Source of the DNA: Strongyloides papillosus
Lineage: Eukaryota > Nematoda > Chromadorea > Rhabditida > Strongyloididae
Length of the DNA: 64,000 nucleotides
Direction: 5' to 3'
Assembly (NCBI GenBank): GCA_005656395.1
Contig: SRSI01000079.1
Span: 2,418,001 to 2,482,000 of the forward strand
The translations under genes were made by a program, and so were the position numbers. The notes below the pieces were generated by a model. The model worked only from the letters and a program-made list of their open reading frames with translations, did not search any database and was not told the DNA's origin. Positions 36,180 through 47,217 of the stretch are shown piece after piece (positions within the stretch are counted from its first letter, which is position 1; the number at the start of each line of letters is the position of its first letter).

Positions 36180-36540
36180 ACTTTAAAATAATTTTTAGAG
36201 AATAATCAGTTTACCTCTTTGCCATCTCTGAGTATACAGTTTGATTGACATAAAACCAATCAAACGTATAAGATGTTGAGTATAAATAGGGTTAAATTGT
36301 GATGACTCTTTATTTTTTCTCTTCCAATATTTTTTTAACACTTCATTACTAACTAAGGAGATTTCTGTAAACCAAGTAAATACTTGGGTAGGTCTAGTAC
36401 ATTTTAATTATTGTATAATGTCTATTGTCTTTGTTTAGTTTTTTTTATATATCTCAAAGTTTTAAATAAAGTCCTTTTATTCGTTGACGTCTTTCTTGGT
36501 GGCAAGGATTCTTTTACCTACCGGCAATCCACCAATTTAA
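36180..36540 (+). other. LTR-like promoter/polyA island (possible solo LTR)
   Basis: A TATA-like GAGTATAAATAGGG at about 36279 is followed 180 bases later by AATAAAG (about 36463) and a GT-rich stretch ending TTGGTGGCAAGGATTC. This layout is typical of an LTR. No coding frame follows and no target duplication was found; a Pol II non-coding gene is an alternative. It lies about 400 bases downstream of tRNA-Gly (TCC). Confidence 0.35.
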
Positions 36541-37854
36541 CTTATTAAAATTAAACTCTGTCAAAATTGTTTTTTGTGTTATTTTTATAACTACAAAATA
36601 ACTAGTTATCTCGTCAAATTGCTACATTGTACAAATAAATTATTATTAATAAATTGTTTATTACCGAATTAAAAAATATACGAAAAGTGATTATTTAAAA
36701 AATTTCTGCAATTTATTTTAATTTAGACAATTTTCGATTTTAAAAAAATGAACACAATATACAAAATTCCTAAAAATAAGAAGGTCTTACTAATGGCAAC
36801 AAATTTAATTGAATTTTGTTTAACAATAAGTTAACTGATTATTATCCATACTTTTATTATTTTTAAAAACAATCTTTATATTTTACAATTACAAAACAAA
36901 GTTTTATAATGTTAATTCTTTCACACCATATACAACAAATTTGTAAAACCTAAAATATGGTCAGAACCTATAATTCTTTATGAAATTTCTTAAATTATAG
37001 TGGTATATATCTTGATTACAAAACAAGATATTTATTGTTAAACTTGATTTATTTTAAATAAATATCGCATGAATAGTAATAAAATAAATTACTTAAATTA
37101 TTCATAAGAATAATCCACTTTAATATAATAAAAAATTTACTTAATTTACTAAAACTTATTTTCCACATTATCAACTTTATTTTTGAAAAATTATAATTTA
37201 TTGAAAATAAAAATAGTCTCAACTAACTTTACTTTTAAAATTAAAGAAAAGTACCATGTCAAATGAATAACCTTTTTTATAAAAAAATACTCGTAATTTT
37301 CTGCTTACTTGAAAAGAATTTAAAGATTTTGTTAACTTTAAATAAAAAGATGCTATTTTGGAAATAAAATTACATATATAAAAATTATTTATTTAAATTA
37401 TATTAACAAGTACCACAAAAATTTAATATTAATCAAAAAGTATTTTTGGAAATAATTATACATAAAAATTAAATGCTAGTAAAAAATAGCTATTTTTTTT
37501 AAAAACATTTAGAAATTTTTTAAAATTACTTTATATAATAAGTATTACTTGAAACAAATATTTCTTTTGCATCTATTCATTTTAAAATTGCTAAAGTATA
37601 AAATGAGATTTTTGTTATTTAATTACTTTATTTCTGCTTAATTTTCAAAGAAATAGTATTGTTTATGCTTCAAATTCTTAGTTAAAGTAAAAAGAAATTT
37701 TTTTGTTTGTATATAGCATTTAAAAAACCTTATGCAGTAGAAAACTATTAAAAACAATTAAAAATCTTTTCAAGGAAGTTATTAAAAATTGATAAAAATT
37801 AATAAAATTAAAATAAAACTTTATGGAGAAATCAACGTTTTTTGTTTACCCTCA
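36541..37854. other. Gene-free AT-rich interval
   Basis: About 1.3 kb of very AT-rich DNA. No feature recognised. Confidence 0.35.
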
Positions 37855-37925
37855 GCGTTGATGGTTAAGTGGTATAATTCTCGCCTGCCACGCGGGAGTC
37901 CCGGGTTCGATTCCCGGTCAACGCA
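37855..37925 (+). tRNA. tRNA-Gly (GCC)
   Basis: Acceptor GCGTTGA/TCAACGC, anticodon loop CTGCCAC in stem CTCGC/GCGGG, T arm CCGGG-TTCGATT-CCCGG, discriminator A. Confidence 0.97.
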
Positions 37926-38027
37926 TCTTTTTTCCGTTTTTCTATTCTAAAATTTTTTTGCTTATTAATATTTTCGTATATTTGTGTAAACAAATTGAAG
38001 AATTTTGGTAAATATAAATTTGTAATG

Positions 38028-38312
38028 TGACGACACATTATGATCCATGTGTCTTAAGAAACCAAAACAAAAACATGAAGAATATATCATTATCACACAT
38101 CATGAAAATTAATATAAACTCGGTCCAATAAGAACAAGACACTTCAACAAACCTACGTCAAGAAGCAAATATAAAAAGATAACCTTCCGGACAACTATGA
38201 AGTCTAGCATTTTGTGTTCAATATATTGTAACTCTGTGTGTATAATTCTTTTCTCTTATCAAAAAAACTTATATTTTATCATCCGCCCTCTTAATTTATT
38301 CCTATATAACAA
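38028..38312 (+). other. Possible solo LTR downstream of tRNA-Gly
   Basis: Begins TGTGACGACACA and can end at TATATAACA, giving TGT...ACA termini over about 285 bp. An ATATAAAAAG box lies at about 38171. No certain target duplication. It starts 102 bases after tRNA-Gly (GCC). Confidence 0.35.
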
Positions 38313-38554
38313 ATTCGTTGATCTGTAATCATTTTCTTTGATTAAAATTATCCCTAAATCATTTTTCTATAATGAATATCCGATACTTTTTAGAAGATTT
38401 GCGGTTATTCTTTAGACGTACGGGAATAACATTGAAAAATAGCGCAAATTGCCTATAATGCATTTATGGTGTAGGAGCAAAATGTCAATTTCGTAACGTA
38501 ACATCAACTAGCACTGCTAATTGTCTATATTTTAGAAAATTATAAAACTTTCTA

Positions 38555-38627
38555 CGATCTTGACAGGACTCGAACCTGCAATCTTCTGCTCCGAAGGCAG
38601 ACGCGTTAGCCATTACGCTACAAGATC
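38555..38627 (-). tRNA. tRNA-Arg (TCG)
   Basis: Minus strand: acceptor GATCTTG/CAAGATC, anticodon arm TCTGC-CTTCGGA-GCAGA, T arm GCAGG-TTCGAGT-CCTGT, discriminator G. Confidence 0.96.
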
Positions 38628-39594
38628 GGACGCCCAGGATCGTACTTAGTTACCGAGCTACAATATGCATTTGTCAATTGTGAAATCTACAGAATATCAC
38701 AATTAATCATTACATGTTATTTTAATATATATAAGATTTTACAAAACATTTGAGTAGAATTATGTCTATATTTGATGACAAAATTCTTATATAAATAGCT
38801 TGAGAAGTGGTGAAATTCTCATTTTAAGAACTAATCACAATTTTAAATTGTCATCACTGTCCAGTAGATAAGTTTCATCATATTATTATTATATTGTTAT
38901 ATTATATATTTTTATTATAGCATTCAAACACCAATAAAATATTTTACTTTTGTTAACATAAATAATTATTAGTAATAAATATACTACAAAAAAGTTTTGT
39001 TACTTTAACAATTCTTTTTACTTAATTTTTTGCCATATTTTGCACTTTTAAAGTTATTTCTTAAAATTTTTAATGTATTTGTACATTCATGATAATATTC
39101 CACTAGAATATCAATCTTTCTTCTTTATTAATCATTTTTGTTTAATTTTATATTTATTGCATAAGTTAATTTAATGTTAACTGGAATATATTCCTCAACG
39201 TTAAAGATCGGCCAGTCAACAACTTATCGGTGAACTTCCACGATATTAGAACAATCTTCTTAAAACTTTTATTTTAAATTTAGTTTAGATTATAAGATAT
39301 AAATATAAAAAAGCTAAATATTTTAAACATAATTATACAATATTAAGAAACATTTAAATTTACCCTTCTCAGGCTTTTTAGCAATTTTCACCTCCTGACT
39401 TGTTAGTAGATTTTAGTTGGCAAAAATATCCTTCTATTGTAAAAACTTTCTTATTTATAGTCCTATTTATCATCAAATTTGGGGCCGCCGTACCTCCAAT
39501 TAAATATAAATCATTTTTGTGATTTACTCATATAAAAAAGAATGTTATTAATATTACATTAAGTGAGGTAAGTTTACTATATAATGGAGTCTTC
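38628..39594. other. Gene-free AT-rich interval
   Basis: Nearly 1 kb without a recognised feature. A short GC-richer patch, GGGGCCGCCGTACCTCC, lies at about 39481. Confidence 0.35.
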
Positions 39595-40041
39595 CCATTA
39601 TATTTCATTCCCAGAATGTCCCTTTTTTGTAAAAATGTTTGTCTAAATTTCAGAGTAACGGAAATCATCGTCGAATTGTTATTTAGAACTATTATTTTTG
39701 TACAGCATTTTTTTAAGTAGATTTTTAAGATTTTTTTTCGAAAAAAATGCATAATACTTTTATTAATTTATTAATAAAGTTGTTTCATGTCCCTCCTTTG
39801 TTTAGCACTGCCGTAATCTAGCTCTCGTATAGGGGATGGAAAAAACATTCTACAAATTGTTTACTTATTTTTAATATGTTCGTCGCCGTTATTCTGAACA
39901 ATCTCCTTATAAATTTTTATTTAGTATTTTTTGTAAAAAAAAATGTAATTGACGATATTTTTTAAAGAATATCTTACAGGAATATATTTGACAAAAAAAA
40001 TTTTTTACAAAAATGGGACATTCTGGGGATAGGGTATAATA
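39595..40041. mobile_element. Small inverted-repeat element (MITE-like)
   Basis: The arm at 39595..39636 (with CCCAGAATGTCCC then TTTTTTGTAAAAAT) is the inverse of 40000..40041 with about six mismatches over 42 positions. Centre about 360 bp, AT-rich, with no real coding frame. Exact ends and target duplication not clear. Confidence 0.6.
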
Positions 40042-40586
40042 GTTTGTAATCTATATAATTAGTAAAATTGATGGAATATAGTTTAAAGTTTTACTATGTA
40101 GATAAAATAAAAGAACCCTTTTAATTTAGGGACTAAATACATTTATATATATGAGGATAAAATTTTTAAAATATACAAATGTTAAAACAATTATCTAATT
40201 ACATTATTTTTTATTAAAAACGATTAACAACCAAATATATCAGATTATTAAACATATAACTTTGTTTTGGATATATACAATTAAAAATATAAAATAATTT
40301 ATCAAGATTTTTTAAAAAAAATAATTTTAATTTAATAACTGAGATTAAAGTTAATTTAGTCAATTCCTTATATTGTTTATTTTTCATTTAATTGATAAAA
40401 GAATAATTTCATACATCTTTAAATTGTTTTTTAAAAAAGAAAGAAAACATTTTTTATAAATTCTATTAATCAATTATTAACTTTTCATTTATTTTTTTTT
40501 ATAGTTATATGACTTTTTTCACATTATTACAAGTATTCTCAATTTTGAGAAAGTTTGGTGGCCAATAAGGTATGCTGCCGCCTTCG
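40042..40586. other. AT-rich spacer
   Basis: No feature recognised apart from the GC-richer lead-in GCTGCCGCCTTCG directly before tRNA-His. Confidence 0.35.
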
Positions 40587-40658
40587 GCCTATTTAGTATA
40601 GTGGTTAGTACTCCACGTTGTGGCCGTGGCGACGTAGGTTCGATTCCTGCAATAGGCA
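40587..40658 (+). tRNA. tRNA-His (GTG)
   Basis: Acceptor GCCTATT/AATAGGC, anticodon arm CCACG-TTGTGGC-CGTGG with anticodon GTG, T arm GTAGG-TTCGATT-CCTGC, discriminator A. The extra 5' G of mature tRNA-His would be added after transcription. Confidence 0.96.
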
Positions 40659-42705
40659 TTTTTTTTGTGAAATTTATAGTAGAAATTATACTGTATAATA
40701 CAGCTTTCCTTTTTAATTCTATTGTTTACATTAATTTCATATAAAAAAATCAGAATGATTACTATCTAGACATTTTTTTAGATGTCTAAATATTTATGTA
40801 AAAAATTATAGTTAAAAAGAAAGTAAATTATCTTAATTACAATTATACCTACAAGAAATAGTTTAGTAATTACATTAAAAACAACAAATAAATTTATTGT
40901 TTATAAACTAAAGAAAAAGTCATATTCGCCATTTAAAGTTTATTCTATTATACAAAGAGTTGTTTTTATAATGTTAAAACTTTATACTATTGGTATGAAG
41001 CAATCGACACAATAAATCTACTACTTATTTACATAATTCTATAAATTTTAACAAACTAATTAAAAATGACTTCATTACAATAAAAAATAGTAAAACACTA
41101 TTTTAAAATAGCAGAAATTTAACGGTATTTTTATAAAACAAAGGTAAAACATATTCATCTCTAAAAATCGTTTCTTAAATACAGCTTCATTATGTATTTG
41201 AATTGTTGTATATTTAAAGCTAAATATGTCTTGATTGTTTGTCATGGTATAAAGCATCTCTCAGAAATTATTTTAAATAGACGTTTTTACGGTAGCAACA
41301 TCATTATTTTTAATGTCACTAATGTTAATCCCAAAACTTAAATTTAATTATAATATTTTTAGGTGTTAAATTATTTATTTTTGAGGTTGTATAGAACCTG
41401 ATATTGTTTAGGGAATATTGATAATTTTAAGGTAAATTTTTATAATTGTTGTTTTTATTGTGACATTTAATAGGCGTTGTGCCAGATTAAATAAAATATT
41501 TAACTATGTTGTATTTCTAAGCATCTATTTACTTTATCAATACAGCATAAACACCCATTACAAAAAATTGAGTAAAATTAATTTAAATATTTTATAATCC
41601 ATACAATGAGATATTTATAAGAAAATCATATATTAACACAAAAAATGATAATTTTTTACAACTTTTAGTAAGAGAAAAAGACAATGACAATATTACATTA
41701 TTTTTCAACGTTGTAAAATTTAAAAAGTATTAATTATATATTGAATTTTGTATTTTACGGGAAAGAAACTAATAAAATAATGTAGTAAATGGAAGAACCA
41801 AGATTCTAGATACTCATAAGTAAAAAAATAATGATAATAACATTTTAGAACTTTTCATGCATAATTTTACTATGCATGAAAATTATAAAAAAAAATTTGT
41901 TGTGTTAGCTAAAAGAAAAGCTAAATCCTGGAAAGAATTCCTGTAATCATGGACTTAACGTATTAAATAAAATATAATTTAATTAAATTATAATTATTAT
42001 TTTACCATTTTTATTATATATTTATTTTTTTATGATTTTAGTTAATACACAAACAATTAAATTTTTACTGTGTTATTGAAACCCAGATATATAATATCAA
42101 ACTTAAAATATGTTACAATTTTTAACTTTAATAAATTAAGATTTAAATATATTAAAGTTTTTGTAACATACTCAAATAAATATTTAAAATTTATGAAATG
42201 TTACTTTTATTTAAAATTTATATTTTTAATTACCATAAAATGAAAATAATAAACTTACACTTTTGAATTATAAAAAATTGTAACATCATGAATTAATTAT
42301 GGTCCAACAAATAAACTTAAAATCCATGATATTTTTATGCATGTATTAGGCTATAAACCAATTAAATAATGAAGTAATTAGTAAAGGTCTGAAATAATAA
42401 ACGCAATTACTTTGTACGAATGTGTTTTGTGTACTAAAAAATACATTACTATATTTTCGAAGATACTTTAGTAGCATTTCAACAATATTTATTTTTTTAT
42501 GTATTACTCAGCTTTTCTGTGGCTTCATATTTATATGAAGTAGCATTTAACCACGCTTCCAACATTACTTAAAACATAATATTTTTCTTAATTTTTGTCA
42601 AATATGTATTTTTAAAAAATGTGTATACTATTTCAAACTGAACCCAAATAATTTACAAATTTGTGAATTTATCTAAGAGTACTTTTTTTTTACAAAAGTG
42701 TAATT
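40659..42705. other. Gene-free AT-rich interval with one perfect hairpin
   Basis: About 2 kb with no supported gene. At 41852..41882 TTTTCATGCATA and TATGCATGAAAA form a perfect 12-bp stem with a 7-base loop. 42420..42620 resembles 32590..32790 (see there). Confidence 0.4.
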
Positions 42706-42787
42706 CGTTTGGGACGAGATTCGAACTCGCGCGGGCAAAGCCCAACGGCTTAGCAGGCCGGCCCCTTAACCACTCGGGCACCCAAAC
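42706..42787 (-). tRNA. tRNA-Ser (GCT)
   Basis: Minus strand: acceptor GTTTGGG/CCCAAAC, anticodon loop CTGCTAA, long variable arm (TTGGGCTTTGCCCGC), T arm CGAG-TTCGAATC-TCG, discriminator G. 82 bases, as expected for a class II tRNA. Confidence 0.97.
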
Positions 42788-43405
42788 ACGTTCCGACCAA
42801 CATTTATGTTTTTCACCAAGAGTTTACTACATATATTTTATTAAGTTATATAATCACTAAAAACGATTCATAAATATTAAATTAATTAGCCGTTTTGTTA
42901 TTCTTAATAAATGTAAATAAAAAAAGTTTAATTTTTGAAATAATTATAAAATTTTTTTAAAAGTAAAAATATATTATTAGTTAAATACACACAGAAAAAA
43001 AAAGAACACAAGTTTGCATAAAATGTAACAATATGTTCCACCTAAAAAATTTTAATTTTCTTGATTTACGTCTAATTTTATCACAATTATTTTGTACATG
43101 AAAAATTAAAACAATAATTAGTGAATTATTAAAATAAGTTTTTCTTTTTTTAGTATACTATTTTTATTTTAGAACATAAGTTGTTTTCTACAATACATTT
43201 TAAAATACAAAGTCAGAATTTAATTCTATGTAAAATTACAAACACTTTTATAAAAAAAACATTTTTAACATATTACAGTACATTTTTTTTAAATATTTTT
43301 CAATCGTTTAAATTATTAAAAATTGTATTTTATGAAATTTTCACATTTGATGCTCTAAATTTTTTTCATAATGTCTTTTGAACCCCATAATTTAAGAGTT
43401 ATCTA
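42788..43405. other. AT-rich spacer
   Basis: No feature recognised. Confidence 0.35.
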
Positions 43406-43998
43406 CATTAAATATGCTACATCTTTGTAAAATTCGCTACATCTTATGATATTTTGCGCCATCTTTTTTCAGACGGTAGACATTCGCTTGTCCATGGTTA
43501 CTCATATTTTTTTCTTTTTTTAATGTCATTTCGCTTGATCATAGGTGACCACGGGCAAGTTGATTTCCATCGTTTCTTTTTTAACTTAATCAGGGCAGGG
43601 ATCGCTGTAAAGTGCGTTGCCGTGTGTGAACTGAATCCAATGGAATAATCAAAAAATAAGTTAGTAAAAAATAAAAAAGAATGCCTTTTCGATTGCCCAT
43701 ATTATGTATGTTTCTTAAAAAAACCATTTTTGTTATCCAATAGACAAGCGAAAGTAACTTTTTCCAATTCAATTCCACTTTATTTTAATAATATTATTTT
43801 ACTTTTTAATATACCTAAATTATGTTGAAGAATATTTTATTTGGTATGAAGGATACATGTCGCAAAAATGTACTAAGATGGTGCAAATTGCTAAAAAAGA
43901 TGGCACAAAATGTACAAAGATAGCGCAAATTGGTCAAAAAGATGACGCAAAATGTCATAAGATGTAGCAAATTTTACAAATATGTAGCATATTTAATG
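43406..43998. mobile_element. Inverted-repeat element with 20-22-bp subterminal tandem repeats
   Basis: Ends CATTAAATATGCTACAT (43406) and the inverse GTAGCATATTTAATG (ending 43998), 593 bp. Inside the right end lie about six tandem units of 20-22 bp (AGATGRYGCAAAWTGTNNNAA) from about 43875 to 43985. The left end has only about three inverse units. Such subterminal repeats commonly bind a transposase. The centre is less AT-rich but has no recognised protein. Confidence 0.8.
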
Positions 43999-44422
43999 AG
44001 GTTGACTGTCAAATTCCATCTTCCATGTCTTTTAAAGATCATCTTCAAAAATCAAACTTATGAAAAGTTATAAAATAACATAGATTTTTATTTACAGTAA
44101 AAAAAATAACTTTTACATATTTTAATTTAAAATAAGAACGAATACTAAAGGAAAAATCTCTGACTCTCACACGGACTTTCATGGGAACGTAACAAAGAAT
44201 CTGCTCTCTCAAAAGGATAGTCCTGGGAATTTGGAAGGTCGCCTAAAATACAAGGTATAAAAGGGACCAATGTTTAGCTAAATATTCATTCTTTACTTTT
44301 ACTCCGTCTTATACCGTCGGCTTTGGACTGTTGGTGTTATATTGTAGAATCGTTTATTATTAATAAAGTTATTATTGTTATCTATCGTGTACGTGTTTTC
44401 TAAATCTCATATATATCCAACA
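43999..44422 (+). other. LTR-like promoter/polyA island (possible solo LTR)
   Basis: A TATA-like GGTATAAAAGGG at about 44256 and AATAAAG at about 44361, ending ATATCCAACA at 44422. ATTTAA follows the end and also occurs just before TGAGGTTGACTG at 43997, which would be a 6-bp target duplication. However, those bases also belong to the neighbouring inverted-repeat element. Confidence 0.4.
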
Positions 44423-45067
44423 ATTTAAAATATTGCTCTAAAATAATATTTTTAAATAATAATACTTTGTGTGAGTAAATAATTACTGCTTTTCTTTATT
44501 ATTGTTGTGAAATTTTTAAACTTATTGTCGTTAATAGATTGTTTAAAATAATGATCTTTATTAAAACATCAATAATTTTACACGAAATTGGCTTTTAATA
44601 GCATATTGTATAAAATAAAAAAACAAGTTAAGATCTAAATGGGCATAATGTCATAAAAAATATCAAAATTAAAAAAAGTCACTTTAATTTTAAAAGTTAA
44701 ACATATATATCTTTTTAAAAAAACGGCAAAATGTATGCCACAACCCAATATTTTGCGTTGTTTAAAAATTTTTGCTATCGCTTGATATTTTTTAAATTTG
44801 AATAATATTCAATTTTTTAAAATAGTGGGACATTTTTTTCCATCGTAGATAGAATTGTCAAAATTTGTCTTTTTTTTCTGTGTGTATTGTTTTATTCTTT
44901 TTATAATATAAATTTAAAATTATACGTATCTTAATTTTTTTATTGAAAAACAGTAGAGAAAAAATAACGTTATAATATTATTGTAACATAATATTTTATA
45001 AATTCTTACTAAATAAAAACGTTTTAAAATTGTTTTTTTAGAAAATATAGAAACTATTAAAAAGTAT
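44423..45067. other. AT-rich spacer
   Basis: No feature recognised. Confidence 0.35.
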
Positions 45068-45188
45068 TGACGGAAGTGGGATTTGAACCCACGCCTCGAT
45101 AACGAGATCAGAATACCCAGTGATGATGTAGAACCTACATAAGTTATGTACTTGAGTCTGACGCCTTAGACCACTCGGCCATTCCGCC
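45068..45188 (-). tRNA. tRNA-Leu (CAA) with intron
   Basis: Minus strand: acceptor GGCGGAA/TTCCGTC (one G-T pair), anticodon stem TCAGA/TCTGA with loop starting CTCAAG, anticodon CAA, and an intron of about 38 bases after the purine 3' of the anticodon. It has a class II variable arm, T arm GTGGG-TTCAAAT-CCCAC and discriminator A. Introns in this isoacceptor occur widely in eukaryotes. Confidence 0.95.
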
Positions 45189-45399
45189 TGTTGGAAAGGA
45201 TATTTACTTCTACACAATTAAAATTATGTTTTAGAGAAATCATCAAATAAGTGTATATGTGACGACTTTTATACAACTAAGTTTAATATTGTACAGCAAT
45301 GTTGAATACAATTATTTTTGACAGTTTAGATAAAAAATAAAATAGTAAAGCATTTTTTATTAAATTTATATTAACTTAATAATATAAATAGTTTAATTT

Positions 45400-45769
45400 A
45401 TATCATTTCCCGGTCAATTTCAACATAGTGAAATAGTGATGAAATGCGGTTCTCTTAAAACGAAAGAGGCTCTATATAAAGAGGAAATTTTAGGATGATT
45501 TCTCATTTACCTAGTCATCCATTTCAATGATTATGTAATCCTTTAAGTTAATTGTTATTATATATGTTAATTTAATTTACGTTAATTGCCTCGCTTATTA
45601 TTATTAGTTATTATTTATATTTATATCTCATTTGTTTTAGAGTACTGGGTTTTTTTATGCTTATATTAATTTATTTATTAATTTTCTAACCCGTTCTAAT
45701 AAATATTTTAAATATCTGTGTGTCTAATACTCCAACCGGTGGAATCGCCAGTAAGACATAACTTCTATT
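45400..45769 (+). other. LTR-like promoter/polyA island near tRNA-Leu
   Basis: GCTCTATATAAAGAGG (TATA-like) at about 45469 and AATAAAT at about 45699, ending near ACTCCAACCGGTGGAATCGCC. No coding frame. Possibly a solo LTR or a promoter of a non-coding RNA; the ends are not defined. Confidence 0.3.
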
Positions 45770-45865
45770 TTTCACTACATTTTTCCAACCAAATTCAACA
45801 TTTTACCAATCAAATTCAACATTTTTTCAACCAAATTCAACATTTTCCTATTCAATTTCAACAAT
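45770..45865. repeat. ~23-bp tandem repeat
   Basis: About four units of CCAACCAAATTCAACATTTT and variants. The inverse-complement family appears at 63720..63800 near the other end of the window. Confidence 0.8.
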
Positions 45866-46052
45866 GCTTCAATTTTCTTTAATTTTTAATTTTTTCAAAG
45901 ATAAAAAATGTATTTTTTATAACATTAAATACTTTTTCTTACAAAATTTACTTTAATGAAGAAATAAACGCGATGAAATTGAAAGAATTACAAGCATGTT
46001 TAATTTTAACTTTAAATTTCTTTCACCATATTCATACATGCTTAATCCTATT

Positions 46053-46233
46053 TGATATGGATGACAATGTTTTGATGACATTAATAGCCCTGTGCTCAGC
46101 GGAAAGCTTCTGCCGATGTCGGCGCCGACGTCCGACATTGCCGCGCTATACATGAGCGGAAAAACTTTCCGATGTCGGCGCCGACATTGGCAGAAGCTTT
46201 CCGACGTCGGCGCCGACATCGGAAAATTTTCCG
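46053..46233 (+). mobile_element. Partial LTR with GC-rich palindromes (same family as the 54.3-58.9 kb element)
   Basis: The first 35 bases (TGATATGGATGACAATGTTT to ATTAATAG) are identical to the start of the LTR at 58763. It continues into three copies of the palindrome GTCGGCGCCGAC (46118, 46174, 46206), which also occurs in the LTR at 54373. The match ends after TTTTCCGC, where the other LTR continues into its TATA region. It is a truncated solo LTR. Confidence 0.82.
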
Positions 46234-46259
46234 CCAAGATTGCAAAAAATACTTAAAAA

Positions 46260-46440
46260 ATTTAGAAAATAAAGACCTCCCACGTCCTCTAATCTTTACC
46301 AATTCTCCTGCTGGACCTCCCACACTCTCGCCTGCTACCTACGTTCCCGGGAGTCTCAAGAATCTAACCTACAACCGGCTGTCTACAGGGGGTCTCGCAC
46401 TCACCTAGCCTACATGGGAGGATATCTCATACTCAAGTAC
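46260..46440. other. Pyrimidine-rich, less AT-rich island
   Basis: Starts with CCTCCCACGTCCTC and includes GGACCTCCCACACTCTCG, TTCCCGGGAG and AACCGGCTGTC. Base composition differs sharply from the surroundings. Short open frames here carry no recognisable protein. It may be the remaining part of the neighbouring element or another insertion. Confidence 0.5.
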
Positions 46441-46810
46441 GCTACGAAAACTTGTTTCCGAAGAACACGAAATTTTCCATATAATTAATATTATTCTTTA
46501 CTTGGAAATTAGTTATTATTTGCAATTATTAATGCATATTTGCACATATTTCTACCATATATGTACTTTTTTATAGTTTTTTAAAGAATACTATTTGATA
46601 TATATTGTCTGTGCTTAGAAGACAAGAAAATCGTTACCAGAAGTTTCTCATCAAGTACCTGGTGTTTCAGAATAACAAAAAATTAGCAAATATTAATGTT
46701 TAAGAAATGCAAAAATAATTTTTTACAAAAATCTTTTTCAGCAATAAGTAAGTTATTAATTTTTTAAATTTTACATTACAAAAACATTGTCTTATAAACT
46801 TTTTTTACTC

Positions 46811-47076
46811 TTAATTATGTTCGTAACTGTTTAATGGACAAATAAATGATTTTTTCTCTGTTTTGATGCATACTTCTTTAATAAATGATAGTTTCACAAG
46901 ACGTGCATCAAAAATTTTAAAATTTTTTCCAATGCTTTCTACTTCAAAATAGTTTTTAAAGAAATTTGTTTGTTTTATTAAGTTTGTAGTCTCAAGATCT
47001 CTGTGTACAATGTACTTTTCAATTGTTCCTGATGTTAAAACTTCTCTAGTAGCAAAAAATACATTGTTAATGCTGT
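46811..47076 (-). pseudogene. C-terminal piece of an ORF split by an LTR element
   Basis: Minus-strand frame running SINNVFFATREVLTSG to the stop (…CPLNSYEHN). It reads in phase, across the 5-bp duplication GCTGT, with the frame at 51847..51911 (ends EYIVIDS). The LTR element therefore landed inside this coding frame. I do not recognise the protein; lack of upstream exons and a frameshift further up suggest it was already degenerate or repeat-derived. Confidence 0.6.
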
Positions 47077-47199
47077 TGTTAGACAATAATAAAACAGATT
47101 ATTATCGATACTGCCTTTATTTATAAAAATTACTCTTTATATATGAAAAAAACAATGACAAAGTTATATCAAGCTAATCCTCTTGCACCATGTGCAACA
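47077..47199 (-). repeat. 3' LTR (123 bp)
   Basis: On the minus strand it begins TGTTGCACATGG and ends GTCTAACA. Matches 51724..51846. Confidence 0.95.
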
Positions 47200-47217
47200 C
47201 TGGGGGAGGAATACAAT

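Noticed and set aside
41852..41882. Perfect 12-bp hairpin considered as a microRNA precursor
   Set aside because: Stem too short for an animal microRNA precursor (about 22 bp of duplex needed); kept only as a structural note.
45973..46408. Arginine-rich short ORFs around the GC palindromes
   Set aside because: Repeated CRRRR-type peptides come from the GTCGGCGCCGAC palindromes, which read similarly on both strands; not protein genes.
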